Shown one piece after another: positions 44,605 through 54,500 of a stretch of 64,000 nt of DNA. The stretch is from Stenotrophomonas sp. SY1 (GTDB lineage: Bacteria; Pseudomonadota; Gammaproteobacteria; Xanthomonadales; Xanthomonadaceae), in contig NZ_JAJOYR010000001.1 of assembly GCF_021202945.1 (NCBI RefSeq), positions 1,488,001-1,552,000 on the forward strand, in the 5' to 3' direction. Position 1 is the first letter of the stretch. Each line of letters begins with the position of its first letter. The translations under genes and the position numbers were made by a program. The notes under the pieces were generated by a model, which saw only the letters and a list, made by a program, of their open reading frames with translations, had not been told where the DNA came from and did no database searches.

Positions 44605-44967
44605 ATGAGCGACTTGGATGCCCATCTGCGCAAGTTCCAGAAGGAGTTGAGTACCGGCACGGTGTCGCTGGCATTGCTGGCGGTGCTGGCCAAGGCGCCG
44701 GAGCCGCTGTACGGCTACCTGATCGCCAAGGAGCTGGAGAGGACCGGTGAGGGTGTTCTCAGTGGCAAGCAGAGTGCGTTGTACCCGGTGCTGCGCAACC
44801 TGGAAGGCGCCGGCCTGCTGGAAAGCCACGTGGAGCCATCGGTAGCCGGACCGCCGCGGCGCTACTACCGCATCAACGAGGACGGTCGGGCCGCGCTGCG
44901 GCAATGGATCGCAGCCTGGACTGCCACCCGGGACTCGCTGGAGTCCGTACTGGAGGGAATCAACTGA
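44605..44967 (+). CDS. PadR-family transcriptional regulator
   Basis: Repressor of 120 residues. The winged helix is LALLAVLAKAPEPLYGYLIAKEL, then SALYPVLRNLEGAGLLESHV and the wing PPRRYYRINEDGRAAL, the PadR pattern. A short C-terminal helix follows, as in the small PadR-s2 group. The stop and the start of the next gene overlap (TGATG), so the two proteins are made together. Such pairs are common: the partner has a HAAS domain and is often the regulated membrane protein. Confidence 0.9.
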   Translation: MSDLDAHLRKFQKELSTGTVSLALLAVLAKAPEPLYGYLIAKELERTGEGVLSGKQSALYPVLRNLEGAGLLESHVEPSVAGPPRRYYRINEDGRAALRQWIAAWTATRDSLESVLEGIN

Positions 44968-45950
44968 TGAACGCCGAACACACCCCAAGAGCGCTGCCGA
45001 CCACGATTCCCGAATATCTCGAGCAGCTGCGTGCCGCATTGAGTGGCGCCGACCCGGCGATGATCCAGGACGCGCTGTACGACGCCGAGGAATACCTGCG
45101 TTCGGAACTGGCCGAGCAGGTCGGCAAGAGCGAGGCCGAGGTGATTGCCGGTGTGGCCGGCAGCTACGGCGCACCGGAGGAGGTGGCCGAGATCTACCGC
45201 GAAACCGAAGTGACGGTGAATCGCGCGCTGCGTGCACCGGGCATGCGGTTGACGCCTGCGGCGGTGGCTTCGGCTGCTGCCGCGTCGGTGGGCACCGCCA
45301 TTCCGCTGCCCCCGGCAGCGGACAAGCCGCGCTCGTTGCTGGCGCGCTTCTTCGGCGTGGCCCTGGACCCGCATACCTACGGCTCGCTGTTCTACATGCT
45401 GCTGGCATTGGCCACCGGTACGTTCTTCTTCACCTGGGTGGTCACCGGCGTGTCGTTGTCGGTATCGCTGCTGATCCTGATCATCGGCATCCCGATCCTG
45501 CTGCTGTTCCTGGGTTCGGTACGGGTGCTGTCGCTGGTGGAAGGACGCATCATCGAAACCATGCTTGGTGTGCGCATGCCGCGTCGTCCGGCCTACACGG
45601 ACAAGAGCCAGGGTTGGCTGGCCCGCATCGGTGCGATGTTCGCGGACGTGCATACCTGGCTGACGATGCTGTATTTCCTGCTGATGCTGCCGCTGGGCAT
45701 CGCATACTTCACGATTGCCACGACGCTGCTGTCGCTGTCGTTGGCGCTGGTGTTCGCCCCGCTGGGTGAGCTGCTGTTCGATCACCCGGCCGGTATCTGG
45801 ATCGATGGGGTGAACGTGGCCAGCGCGTTCTGGTTGTGGCCGGTATCGGTGACCGTGGGCGTGCTGCTGCTGTTTGGCACGATGCATCTGGCCCGTGGCA
45901 TCGGCAAGCTGCACGGTGCGATGGCCAAGCACCTGCTGGTGCGGCTGTAA
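44967..45950 (+). CDS. HAAS/sensor-domain membrane protein
   Basis: Membrane protein of 327 residues. The N-terminal ~85 residues are the HAAS (DUF1700-like) helical domain: YLEQLRAALSGADPAMIQDALYDAEEYLRSEL. Two pairs of hydrophobic helices follow (about 140-180, 230-325), in the putative-sensor pattern. It is coupled to PadR (TGATG), a pairing often seen in bacteria. The function is unknown; it may sense or alter a membrane component under PadR control. A hairpin with a T tail follows. Confidence 0.8.
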   Translation: MNAEHTPRALPTTIPEYLEQLRAALSGADPAMIQDALYDAEEYLRSELAEQVGKSEAEVIAGVAGSYGAPEEVAEIYRETEVTVNRALRAPGMRLTPAAVASAAAASVGTAIPLPPAADKPRSLLARFFGVALDPHTYGSLFYMLLALATGTFFFTWVVTGVSLSVSLLILIIGIPILLLFLGSVRVLSLVEGRIIETMLGVRMPRRPAYTDKSQGWLARIGAMFADVHTWLTMLYFLLMLPLGIAYFTIATTLLSLSLALVFAPLGELLFDHPAGIWIDGVNVASAFWLWPVSVTVGVLLLFGTMHLARGIGKLHGAMAKHLLVRL

Positions 45951-45971
45951 CGGTCCAGGCAATCGGATGAA

Positions 45972-46007
45972 GCGAGCGGGGCGCCCAATGGGCGCCTCGT
46001 TTGTTTT
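45972..46007 (+). terminator. Terminator of the padR operon
   Basis: ggggcgccc / gggcgcctc stem with a 3-base aat loop, followed by gtttgtttt. It starts 22 bases after the stop. Confidence 0.8.
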
Positions 46008-46055
46008 GGGACGTTGAGGTGGGTTCGTTGCTGGGTGGGCCTTTATGGTGGCTTT

Positions 46056-46170
46056 GCAGGAGCGGCGTCAGCCGTGAAGCTGGCAATGCAACCGCAACCG
46101 GATGAACCGCAATCGCAGGTATCTCCATGGCTGGTGCTACATCAGCTTCGCGGCTGACGCCGCTCCTACA
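46056..46170. repeat. Inverted REP pair
   Basis: gcaggagcggcgtcagccgt at 46056-46083 and an inverted gcttcgcggctgacgccgct unit at 46142-46170, in the 323-base gap between the padR operon and tetR. The gap also holds the terminator and the TetR operator; no gene is seen. Confidence 0.85.
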
Positions 46171-46240
46171 GACCCTTTCCGTTCCTAAACCCCCAATTAC
46201 CCGCAACCAGCCTTCGGCTTGACCCGGCAGTGCCAACTCC

Positions 46241-46262
46241 TAAAATGACTGACAGTCAGTCA
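46241..46262 (+). promoter_or_regulatory. Promoter -10 and perfect TetR-type operator
   Basis: taaaat at 46241-46246 matches a -10 box. It runs into tgactgacagtcagtca (46246-46262), a perfect palindrome of two eight-base arms around one base. The tetR start is 11 bases beyond, so a bound repressor would block this promoter. This is the usual arrangement for autoregulated TetR repressors. Confidence 0.75.
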
Positions 46263-46273
46263 GTGGTGATCCC

Positions 46274-46843
46274 ATGGACAAGCGCGCCGCCATCATCGAG
46301 GCCGCCATCGCCGTGTTCGGCGAAAAGGGCGTGGAGAAAACCACGGTCTCGGACATCGTCAGCCGCGCCGGTATCGCCCAGGGCACGTACTACCTGTACT
46401 TCCCGTCGCGGCTTTCGGTGATGGGCGGGATTGCCGAACAGGTGGTAGCGCGCTTGCTGCAACGCCTGCATGAGCGGCTGGACGGGCTGCCGGCGGCAAC
46501 GCAGTTGGACAGCCTGGCCGAGGCGATCTTCGCGGTGGTCGAGGAACAGCACCAGGTGGTGGCGCTGCTGTACAGCGGCATGACCCAGACCGACGAGATG
46601 CGCCGTTGGGAAGTCATCTACACGCCGCTGTATGACTGGTTGCAGCAAGTGCTGGAACAGGCGCGTGCCGAAGGCGCGGTGGCGGCGGTGGTGCAGCCGC
46701 GTTATGCCGCGCGGGTGCTGGTCGGCGCCATCGAGGCAGCCGCAGAGCAGGTGCATCTGTACGCATCGACACCTGCTGACGAGGCACAGGCCCACCGCGC
46801 GGAGCTGGAGCGTTTCATCCGCGCCGGACTGGGCCGCAATTGA
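46274..46843 (+). CDS. TetR-family transcriptional regulator
   Basis: Repressor of 189 residues. The helix-turn-helix is IIEAAIAVFGEKGVEKTTVSDIVSRAG with GIAQGTYYLYFPSR, and the C-terminal ligand domain (about 60-189) is helical. It sits directly after a perfect palindrome and before two SMR genes, the usual place for an autoregulated repressor of a drug exporter. Confidence 0.9.
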   Translation: MDKRAAIIEAAIAVFGEKGVEKTTVSDIVSRAGIAQGTYYLYFPSRLSVMGGIAEQVVARLLQRLHERLDGLPAATQLDSLAEAIFAVVEEQHQVVALLYSGMTQTDEMRRWEVIYTPLYDWLQQVLEQARAEGAVAAVVQPRYAARVLVGAIEAAAEQVHLYASTPADEAQAHRAELERFIRAGLGRN

Positions 46844-46894
46844 TCTGCCGCGCCAAGGCGCGGTGCACATTCGTAATGCGTAAAGGAGAACGAC

Positions 46895-47251
46895 ATGGCC
46901 GGGAAAGGCTGGTTGTATGTTGCCCTGACCTGTTTGTTCGAGCTGGTCTGGGTGTATGGCTTCAACGTGGCATCGGCATGGTGGCACTGGATACCGATCA
47001 TCGCGGTGATCGTGATCGACTTCCAATGGCTGGCCCGAGCCTGTGAATCACTGCCGACCGGCACCGTGTATGCGGTGTTTGCAGCGGTGGGCACGGTGGG
47101 CGCGGCGTTGATGGATATCTTCCTGTTCGATGGCAGCTTCAATGCCGCCAAGGGCGGCTTCATGGCGCTGCTGGTGGCCGGCGTGATCGCGCTCAAGCTG
47201 GCCGACGGCAAGGAAGCCAAGGACGCCGGCGCGACCGGCCAGGGAGGTTGA
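46895..47251 (+). CDS. SMR exporter subunit 1
   Basis: Small multidrug resistance protein of 118 residues with four membrane helices. The conserved helix-1 Glu is in LTCLFELVWVYGFN. The Gly/Pro-rich helix-3 region GTVYAVFAAVGTVGAALMD fits SMR. The C-terminal ~15 residues are charged and non-conserved. It pairs with the next gene (one base apart), so the functional pump is probably a heterodimer as in YkkCD, exporting a cation such as a guanidinium or quaternary ammonium compound. Confidence 0.88.
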   Translation: MAGKGWLYVALTCLFELVWVYGFNVASAWWHWIPIIAVIVIDFQWLARACESLPTGTVYAVFAAVGTVGAALMDIFLFDGSFNAAKGGFMALLVAGVIALKLADGKEAKDAGATGQGG

Positions 47252-47252
47252 T

Positions 47253-47567
47253 ATGGGGTGGTTCCTGGTAGTGGCCGCAGCCCTGATGGAAACACTGGGC
47301 GTGGTCGGCCTGAAGCGTTACAGCCAGAACAAGAACGCGCTCAACGGGCTGCTGTTCTTCGGCGGTTTTGGCGCATCGTTCGTGCTGTTGTACCAGTCGT
47401 TCCGCTATCTGCAGTTGAGCGTTGCCTACGCGGTGTGGATCGGCCTGGGCACGGCGGCGGCGGTGCTGGTGAACATGGCGTTCTTCGGCGAATCGCGCAG
47501 CATTGCGCGCCTGTTGAGCCTGGGTGTGATCGTGGCTGGCGTGGTCGGATTGAAGGCAGTGTCGTAA
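47253..47567 (+). CDS. SMR exporter subunit 2
   Basis: SMR protein of 104 residues with four membrane helices. Helix 1 is ALMETLGVVGLKRYSQ with the conserved Glu; helix 3 is VAYAVWIGLGTAAAVLVNM. Its start lies one base after the preceding stop, so translation is coupled. The two paralogues differ clearly (the first has FELVW, this one METLG), in keeping with opposite topologies in a heterodimer. A terminator follows. Confidence 0.88.
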   Translation: MGWFLVVAAALMETLGVVGLKRYSQNKNALNGLLFFGGFGASFVLLYQSFRYLQLSVAYAVWIGLGTAAAVLVNMAFFGESRSIARLLSLGVIVAGVVGLKAVS

Positions 47568-47573
47568 GCGCAG

Positions 47574-47607
47574 AAGGCCCCGGTGATTGTCGGGGCCTTT
47601 GGCTTTT
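47574..47607 (+). terminator. Terminator of the tetR-SMR operon
   Basis: aaggccccg / cggggcctt stem (47574-47599) with an 8-base loop and a tggcttttgatt tail. Confidence 0.85.
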
Positions 47608-47611
47608 GATT

Positions 47612-47715
47612 TCCCTTCTCCCACCGGGAGAAGGTGCCCCGTAGGGGCGGATGAGGGTGTGCTACGCAAGAGGCTGACCCTCACCCCAACCCCTCTCCCG
47701 GAGGGAGAGGGGCTT
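47612..47715. repeat. GC-rich inverted repeat, CCCTCTCCC family
   Basis: ccttctcccaccgggagaagg hairpin at 47614-47634 and a related cccctctcccggagggagag hairpin at 47691-47714, joined by gagggtg/caccctc-type segments. It belongs to the same family as the repeat at 50.3 kb and lies just after the PhaZ stop. Confidence 0.7.
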
Positions 47716-47724
47716 CAAGCGTAC

Positions 47725-49041
47725 TCAGCGCTGCGCGCGGCGACGCAGCGGCGTGACGTTGCTGGTCGCAGCCTTGCGGCTCTTCTTTGCAGCAGCCGGC
47801 TGCGATTGCGCGATGAAGAAATCGCGCATGGTCGGGTACACCACTTCGCGCCAGCGACGGCCACTGAAGATGCCGTAATGACCGGCGCCTTCAACAATGA
47901 AGTGGCTGCGGCGCGAGGCCGGAATGCCGGTGCACAGCGCCTGCGCCGCTTCGGTCTGACCGAGGCCGGCGATGTCGTCCAGCTCGCCTTCGATGCTCAG
48001 CAGCGCGGTGTCGCGGATGGCCGAGGGGTCCACGCGCTCACCACGCACGTACCACTCGCCACGCGGCAACAGGAACTCCTGGAACACCACGCGGATGGTG
48101 TCCAGATAGAACTGCGCCGGCATGTCCAGCACCGCGTTGTATTCGTCGTAGAAATGGCGATGCGCGTTGGCATCGTCCATGTCGCCCTTGACCAGGTCGG
48201 TATAGAAATCCCAGTGCGACATCAGGTGGCGGCTGGGGTTCATCGCCACGAAGCCGGCGTGCTGCAGGAAGCCCGGATAGACGCGACGCCCCTGGCCCGG
48301 ATACGGCGCCGGGATGGTGTGGATGACGTTGTTCTCGAACCACGACAGCGGGTTGCGCGTGGCCAGGTTGTTGACCGCGGTGGGGCTGTGGCGGGCATCG
48401 ATCGGGCCGCCCATCATCACCAGCGAGCGCGGCGTGGTTTCGCCCCGGCTGGCCATCAGCGACACCGCTGCCAGCACCGGTACGGTCGGCTGGCAGACGC
48501 TGACGACGTGCACGTTCTCGGCGCCGAGATGGCGGATGAACTCCTGCACGTACTCGATGTAATCGTCCAGGCCGAACTCACCCTGTTCCACCGGCACCAT
48601 GCGCGCATCGACCCAGTCGGTGACATACACACGGTGATCGCGCAGCAGCGTGCGCACGGTATCGCGCAGCAGCGTGGCGTGGTGGCCAGACAGCGGCGCT
48701 ACGACCAGCACGATCGGCTGCGCGAGCAGGGCTTCGACCTTGGAGGTTTCGTTGCTGTGGCGTTTGAAGCGCAGCAGCTTGCAGAACGGCTTTTCCATTT
48801 CCGTGAGCTGGGCGATGGGGACGATCTCGCCGTCCAGCTCCAACTCATGGATGCCCCATTCGGGCTTTTCGTAATCCTTGCCGAGGCGATGGAACAACTC
48901 GTTCATCGCCGCGAAGCGATCGGCACCCGGCATGGTCGACCACCAATGCCCCGGTTTGTTGAAGAACGCCGCATTGGCTTGCGCCTGGTGAACCCAGGGC
49001 GCGAGCAGGTTGCGGGTCAACTCATGCAGTTGATAGAGCAT
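47725..49041 (-). CDS. phaZ: Intracellular polyhydroxyalkanoate depolymerase
   Basis: Hydrolase of 438 residues that mobilises stored polyhydroxybutyrate. It follows the intracellular PhaZ pattern: MLYQLHELTRNLLAPWVHQAQANA and the nucleophile motif SVCQPTVP with Cys183, the same residue number as in the Ralstonia enzyme. The C-terminal ~25 residues are Lys/Arg-rich and may help bind the granule. No PHA synthase gene is in this window. A GC-rich repeat follows. Confidence 0.9.
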   Translation of the reverse strand: MLYQLHELTRNLLAPWVHQAQANAAFFNKPGHWWSTMPGADRFAAMNELFHRLGKDYEKPEWGIHELELDGEIVPIAQLTEMEKPFCKLLRFKRHSNETSKVEALLAQPIVLVVAPLSGHHATLLRDTVRTLLRDHRVYVTDWVDARMVPVEQGEFGLDDYIEYVQEFIRHLGAENVHVVSVCQPTVPVLAAVSLMASRGETTPRSLVMMGGPIDARHSPTAVNNLATRNPLSWFENNVIHTIPAPYPGQGRRVYPGFLQHAGFVAMNPSRHLMSHWDFYTDLVKGDMDDANAHRHFYDEYNAVLDMPAQFYLDTIRVVFQEFLLPRGEWYVRGERVDPSAIRDTALLSIEGELDDIAGLGQTEAAQALCTGIPASRRSHFIVEGAGHYGIFSGRRWREVVYPTMRDFFIAQSQPAAAKKSRKAATSNVTPLRRRAQR

Positions 49042-49138
49042 GGGATCCGAATATGTATGGTCATATGGTGCTGCGCAGCATAGCGCACTCGGTCAATAGT
49101 GACGTTAAACGCGGCCGCTGCGTATTCAGTGAGCAGGT

Positions 49139-49735
49139 TCAGCCCGCGTGTTCAAGGGCTGAAACGTCCTCACCCAGGCTTGGGCCGAGCCAGCAATGCG
49201 AGCCCACCGACTGGAAGCCGGCACTCTGCAGTTGGCGGCGATACCAGCGGGCCGGGCGGTTCTGGAAGCCCTCGTGATCGCCCTGGAAATCATCCTCGGC
49301 CGCAAAGGTCTCCAGGAAGGCAACGCCGCCGCACAGTTCGGCCAGGCCTTCCAGGCCAGCCTTCAGCTCGCGGCTGGGCACGTAGTGCATCACGTCCGAG
49401 CAGATCAGCAGGTCAACCGGCGCGCACGGGCGCAGCCACTGGAAATCACCGAAGCTTGCCAGGTGCATGTTGCGGGTGCGGCCATAGCGGCGCACCGCGT
49501 ACTCGCTGCTGTCAAAGCCCATGTACTGCAGCTTGGGGCGCAGCTTGAGCAAGGGCGCGCGCCAGGCGGCTTCGCCACAGCCGACATCCAGCACGCTGCG
49601 GATCGGGCGTTCGAGGTAGTACTCGGCGCTGGCAACGGCCAGTTGCACCTTGCGCGCCAGGCGCGCGGCGCCGCCGATATCACCGCGCCGGTACCAGCGC
49701 TGGAAGTAGGCGGCGTCGTATTGCTTGTCCTGCAT
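49139..49735 (-). CDS. Class I SAM-dependent methyltransferase
   Basis: Methyltransferase of 198 residues. The SAM-binding motif I is VLDVGCGEAAWRAPLLK, motif II-like GFDSSEYAVRRYG, and the acidic motif DLLICSDVMHYVPSREL. It has no signal peptide. The substrate cannot be assigned. It is encoded divergently from the HemJ-like gene. Confidence 0.88.
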   Translation of the reverse strand: MQDKQYDAAYFQRWYRRGDIGGAARLARKVQLAVASAEYYLERPIRSVLDVGCGEAAWRAPLLKLRPKLQYMGFDSSEYAVRRYGRTRNMHLASFGDFQWLRPCAPVDLLICSDVMHYVPSRELKAGLEGLAELCGGVAFLETFAAEDDFQGDHEGFQNRPARWYRRQLQSAGFQSVGSHCWLGPSLGEDVSALEHAG

Positions 49736-49798
49736 GTGCGTGTCTTGTGCGGATGGGTGAAAATGGCGCTCATCCTACGCCGCCGCTGGAGCCCGTGC

Positions 49799-50254
49799 AT
49801 GCAGTCATATTTCTGGGTCAAGACCTTCCATCTTGTGTTCGTGGTGGCATGGATGGCGTCGGTGTTCTACCTGCCACGCATCCTGGTCAACATCGCCGAG
49901 GCGGCCGGACAGCCGGCGGTGGTGGAACGGCTGCAGTTGATGGGCAAGCGTCTGTACGGTTTTGGCCACAGCATGTTCGGCATCGCGTTCCTGCTGGGGC
50001 TGGTGTTGTGGCTCGGTTACAAGGTGCTGCCGGAGTTCCCGACCATGGTCGCGCCCGGTGCTGCGGGCTGGCTGCATGCCAAGCTCGGATTGGTGGTGCT
50101 GCTGCTGGTGTACTTCATCTTCACCGGGCGCTGGTTGGAGGGGACGATCAAGGGCAGGTCGCTGCCGTCCTCGCGCGCGCTGCGCTGGTTCAATGAGCTG
50201 CCGCTGGTGTTGTTCATCGCCATTGTTTACCTGGTGCTGGCCAAGCCGTTCTAA
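49799..50254 (+). CDS. hemJ: HemJ/CopD-like membrane protein
   Basis: Membrane protein of 151 residues with four helices. The N-terminal WVKTFHLVFVVAWMASVFYLPRILVN matches HemJ (UPF0093), the protoporphyrinogen IX oxidase of many bacteria, with the conserved His11; HAKLGLVVLLLVYF holds the later conserved Lys. HemJ and CopD-like proteins are hard to separate, but the FxLPR motif favours HemJ. No other heme gene is nearby. A hairpin follows. Confidence 0.75.
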   Translation: MQSYFWVKTFHLVFVVAWMASVFYLPRILVNIAEAAGQPAVVERLQLMGKRLYGFGHSMFGIAFLLGLVLWLGYKVLPEFPTMVAPGAAGWLHAKLGLVVLLLVYFIFTGRWLEGTIKGRSLPSSRALRWFNELPLVLFIAIVYLVLAKPF

Positions 50255-50277
50255 GCCGGAATGTAGATATGTGAAAT

Positions 50278-50306
50278 GAAGAAGGCCGGCTATGCCGGCC
50301 TTCTTC
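50278..50306. terminator. Bidirectional terminator between hemJ-like and accA
   Basis: gaagaaggccggc / gccggccttcttc, 13-base perfect stem with loop tat, and atttacgg after it. It lies between convergent genes. Confidence 0.85.
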
Positions 50307-50319
50307 ATTTACGGGCTTT

Positions 50320-50445
50320 CCCCCTCTCCCCAACCCCTCTCCCGCGCGGGGAGAGGGGCTTTAAAGCTGCAGTCTCTGGAATAGCCTCAACTTGACGTAA
50401 GCCGAGCCCCTCTCCCCTCGCGGGAGAGGGGTTGGGGAGAGGGGG
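50320..50445. repeat. Long GC-rich inverted repeat, 41-base arms
   Basis: ccccctctccccaacccctc-type arm at 50320-50360 and its reverse complement at 50405-50445, one mismatch. Each arm can also fold on itself. It is the same family as 47.6 kb and lies between the hemJ-like terminator and that of accA. Confidence 0.85.
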
Positions 50446-50462
50446 CTGGGTGTTTTTCAGCC

Positions 50463-50487
50463 AAACAAAAGGCCGGCAATGCCGGCC
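50463..50487 (-). terminator. Terminator of accA
   Basis: On the minus strand ggccggc att gccggcc is followed by ttttgttt, ending 27 bases after the accA stop. Confidence 0.85.
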
Positions 50488-50513
50488 CCTTGTTCAAGCA
50501 CCTTGCAGCAGCC

Positions 50514-51473
50514 TTACGCCGCTTCGTACGCACCGTAGCTGCGCAGGCGCTTGTAACGCTGCTCCAGCAGTTCTTCGACGCTCAGCTTTTCCAGCGCATC
50601 CAGCTCGTTGAGCAGCACGGCCTTCAGGCGCTTGCCCATCTGCGTCGGGTTGCGATGTGCGCCGCCGATCGGCTCGCGGATCACCTTGTCGATCAGGCCC
50701 AGGCCCTTCAGGCGCGGGGCGGTCATGCCCAGCTGCTCGGCGGCGTCCTTGGCCTTGCCAGCGTCCTTCCACAGGATCGAGGCGCAGCCTTCCGGGCTGA
50801 TGGTCGAGTAGACGCTGTACTCCAGCATCAGGGTGCGGTCGCCCACGCCCAGCGCCAGTGCGCCACCAGAACCGCCTTCGCCGATCACGGTGCAGATCAC
50901 CGGCACCTTCAGTTCGGCCATTTCCATCAGGTTGCGGGCGATGGCTTCGGACTGGCCGCGCTCTTCGGCGTCGATGCCCGGCCAGGCGCCAGCGGTGTCG
51001 ATCAGGGTCAGCACCGGCAGCTTGAAGCGCTCGGCCATCTTCATCAGGCGCAGCGCCTTTCGGTAACCCTCAGGCTTGGGCATGCCGAAGTTGCGGCGCA
51101 CCTTTTCCTTGGTGTCGCGGCCTTTCTGGTGGCCGATCAGCATCACCGGGCGGCCGCCGATACGGGCCAGGCCACCGACAATGGCCTTGTCGTCGGCGAA
51201 GGCGCGGTCACCGGCCAACTCCTGGAACTCGTCACAGAAGATGCGGATGTAATCCAGCGGGTACGGACGCGAGGGGTGGCGTGCGACCTGCAGCACCTGC
51301 CAGGAGGAGAGGTTGCGGAAGATCTGCGCGGTACGCAGGCGCAGCTTGCCTTCCAGCGCCTTCACCTCGGCATCGACATTGACCGCCGGCCCCGCGCTGG
51401 CACTGCGCAGGTCCTTGATCTTGGCCTCCAGATCAGCGATGGGTTGCTCGAAGTCGAGGTAATTCGGATTCAT
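50514..51473 (-). CDS. accA: Acetyl-CoA carboxylase carboxyltransferase subunit alpha
   Basis: Alpha subunit of the carboxyltransferase, first step of fatty acid synthesis, 319 residues. It is full length, beginning [19 protein letters not shown] and with the [24 protein letters not shown] and [15 protein letters not shown] regions expected. It follows dnaE by 72 bases on the same strand, the usual order, and probably shares its transcript. Confidence 0.96.
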   Translation of the reverse strand: MNPNYLDFEQPIADLEAKIKDLRSASAGPAVNVDAEVKALEGKLRLRTAQIFRNLSSWQVLQVARHPSRPYPLDYIRIFCDEFQELAGDRAFADDKAIVGGLARIGGRPVMLIGHQKGRDTKEKVRRNFGMPKPEGYRKALRLMKMAERFKLPVLTLIDTAGAWPGIDAEERGQSEAIARNLMEMAELKVPVICTVIGEGGSGGALALGVGDRTLMLEYSVYSTISPEGCASILWKDAGKAKDAAEQLGMTAPRLKGLGLIDKVIREPIGGAHRNPTQMGKRLKAVLLNELDALEKLSVEELLEQRYKRLRSYGAYEAA

Positions 51474-51545
51474 CGGAAACCGTCATGAATTAAAGAGGGG
51501 AAGTGTAGCCGAACGCGCCCGGGCAACCCGTACGCGTCCGTCCGG

Positions 51546-54500
51546 TCAGTTGGCCCAGGGCGGGCTGTACTTGACCTTGACCCGGCGCACGGCGGGGTCT
51601 TCGCGCAGGGCGTCGAGCAGTTGCGTGCTGACCCGCACCGCACCGCTGCCGCCCAGGTCGAGCATGCCGGCGATACTGCCGTCGGGCTTGCCGTTGAGCA
51701 GCAGGTCCAGCCGCAGCGGGGTGCGGCCGGGGCGGGCGGTGGCAAGCAGGGCATCGATGCGCTGCCAGGTCGGGCCACCGCGGCCGTCCACGCGCAGCGA
51801 CAGGCGCAGTGCATGGTCGGCGCACAATTGCTCGTAATCCCAGCACTGGCGGATGCGCAACGCATAGCCGCCGTTGAATTCGTCTTCGCGCAGGCCGCCC
51901 TTGACCACCAGGATGCGGTCCTTGGTCATCAGGTGCCCGAACTCGGCCAGGCCATCGGTGAAGGCGCTGCATTCCACGCGGCCCTTGCCGTCTTCCAACT
52001 GCATGAAGACCTGGCTGTCGCCCTTGCGGCGCACGCCCACCACCATGCCGGCGAGAATCACCGGTGACTCCTGGCGCCAGGCGCGCTTTTCGCCGTCCTT
52101 GGACGGGAAGGCGGGCGCGATCAGCTTGTCCAGCGCGCCCAGATCGGTACCGACCAGTTCCTTGACGTCCTCGGCATACGGGTCGAACGGATGGCCACTG
52201 AGATAGAAGCCCAGCGTTTCGCGTTCGCCATTGAGCAGTTGTGCCAGCGGCCATTCCTTGCTTTCAGGAAGGTCCAGCTGACGCGCGGTGCTGACCGGGT
52301 CGGGCGCGCCGAACAGCGAGTTCTGCCCGGAGGCCTTCTCGCGCGCCATCTGATCGGTGGCCTTGAGCACTTCCGGTAATTGCAGCATCAGCGTGGCGCG
52401 GTTCTTGCCCAGGCCGTCGAGCGCGCCGCAGTTGATCATCGCTTCGAGCGTGCGACGGTTGAGCTTGCCCGATTCGATGCGCACGCAGAAATCCAGCAGC
52501 GTGCTGTACTCGCCGCTGCGTTGGCGTTCTTCGACCACCGCTTCACACGCACCCTGACCAACGCCCTTGATGGCGCCCAGCCCGTAGCGGATGGTGTCGG
52601 CGTTGGCCGCTTCGAACATGTACGCCGAATCGTTCACGCGCGGCGGCAGCACGGTCAGGCCGAGATTGCGCACCTCGGCCAGGAAGCCCACCACCTTGTC
52701 GGTGTTGTCCATGTCCGAGGACAGCGTCGCGGCCATGAACTCGGCCGGGTAATGACGCTTCAGCCATGCGGTCTGGTAGCTGACCAGCGCATACGCGGCG
52801 GCGTGCGATTTGTTGAAGCCGTAGCCGGCGAACTTTTCCATCAGGTCGAAGATGGCATCGGCCTTGGCTTCGTTCACGCCGTCCTTGGCGGCGCCCTCGC
52901 GGAAGATTTCGCGGTGCTTGGCCATTTCGGCCGGCACCTTCTTGCCCATCGCACGACGCAGCAGGTCGGCGCCGCCCAGCGAGTAGCCGCCGACGATCTG
53001 CGCCATCTGCATCACCTGCTCCTGATACACCATGATGCCGTAGGTGTCTTTCAGGATCGCTTCGGTGCGTGGATCGGGATAGATGATTTCTTCCTGGCCG
53101 TGCTTACGCGCGTTGAAGGAAGGAATCAGGTCCATCGGGCCGGGGCGGTACAGCGACACCAGCGCGATCAGGTCTTCGAAACGGTCAGGGCGTGCGTCCT
53201 TCAACAACCGGCGCATGCCCGAGGATTCGAACTGGAACACCGCACCGGTGTTGCCGTTGGCGAAGATGTCCTTGTAGGTCGGTGCGTCGTCGAGCGGGAT
53301 GGCAGAGATGTCGACCGGCGGAATGCCCGCGCGCTCATGGCGCTTGTTGATCGCCTTCACCGCCCAGTCGATGATCGTCAGGGTACGCAGGCCGAGGAAG
53401 TCGAACTTCACCAGGCCCACTTCTTCCACGTCGTTCTTGTCGAACTGGGTGACCGGATTCTTGCCGAGCCCACCTTCGTCATGTTCGGCGTACAGCGGGC
53501 AGAACTCGCTCAGCGGCTCGGGGCCGATCACCACGCCACCGGCATGCTTGCCGGCGTTGCGGGTGAGGTCTTCCAACTGCAGCGCCAGGTCGATCAGGTC
53601 GCGGACGTCGTCTTCGGTTTCATAGCGCGAGATCAGCTCGGCCGAGGCCATTTCCGAATTGGCGCCTTCCTTGCCCATGCCCAGCGCATCCTTCAGATGG
53701 ATGCCCAGGATGTTGGGGATCAACTTGGAAACGCCATCCACCAGGCCGTACGGGAAACCGAGCACGCGGCCGGTATCGCGTACCACTGCCTTGGCCGCCA
53801 TGGTGCCGTAGGTGATGATCTGGCTGACGCGCTCGCGCCCGTACTTGCGCGCGACGTAGTCGATCACTTCATCGCGGCGGTCCATGCAGAAGTCGATGTC
53901 GAAGTCGGGCATCGACACGCGTTCGGGGTTGAGGAATCGCTCGAACAGCAGGTTGTACGGCAGCGGATCCAGATCGGTGATCTTCAGCGCCCATGCCACC
54001 AGCGAACCGGCACCCGAACCACGGCCTGGGCCGATCGGAATGCCCTGGTTCTTACCCCACTGGATGAAGTCGGCCACGATCAGGAAGTAGCCGGGGAAGC
54101 CCATCTTGATGATGGTGTTGAGTTCGAATTCGAGCCGCTCGAAATAATCCTCGCGGCTCATGCCCGGCGCCAGCGGATTCTTCTGCAGGCGTTCTTCCAG
54201 GCCGTCGCGCGAGATCTTCTGGATCCAGGTGTCCAGGGTTTCGTCGTCGGGCACCGGATAGTTGGGCAGGAAGTAGGTGCCCAGCCGCATCTCGACGTTG
54301 CAGCGCTGTGCCAGCGCCAGCGTGTTGTCGATCGCATCGGGGATGTCGGCGAACAGTTCGCACATCTGTTCGGGCGACTTGAGGTACTGCTCGCGGCTGT
54401 ATTCGCGTGGACGCTTGGGGTCGTCAAGCACGCGGCCGGTGGAAATGCATACGCGCGCCTCGTGCGCGTCGAAGTCTTCCGGCGCGAGGAAGCGCACGTC

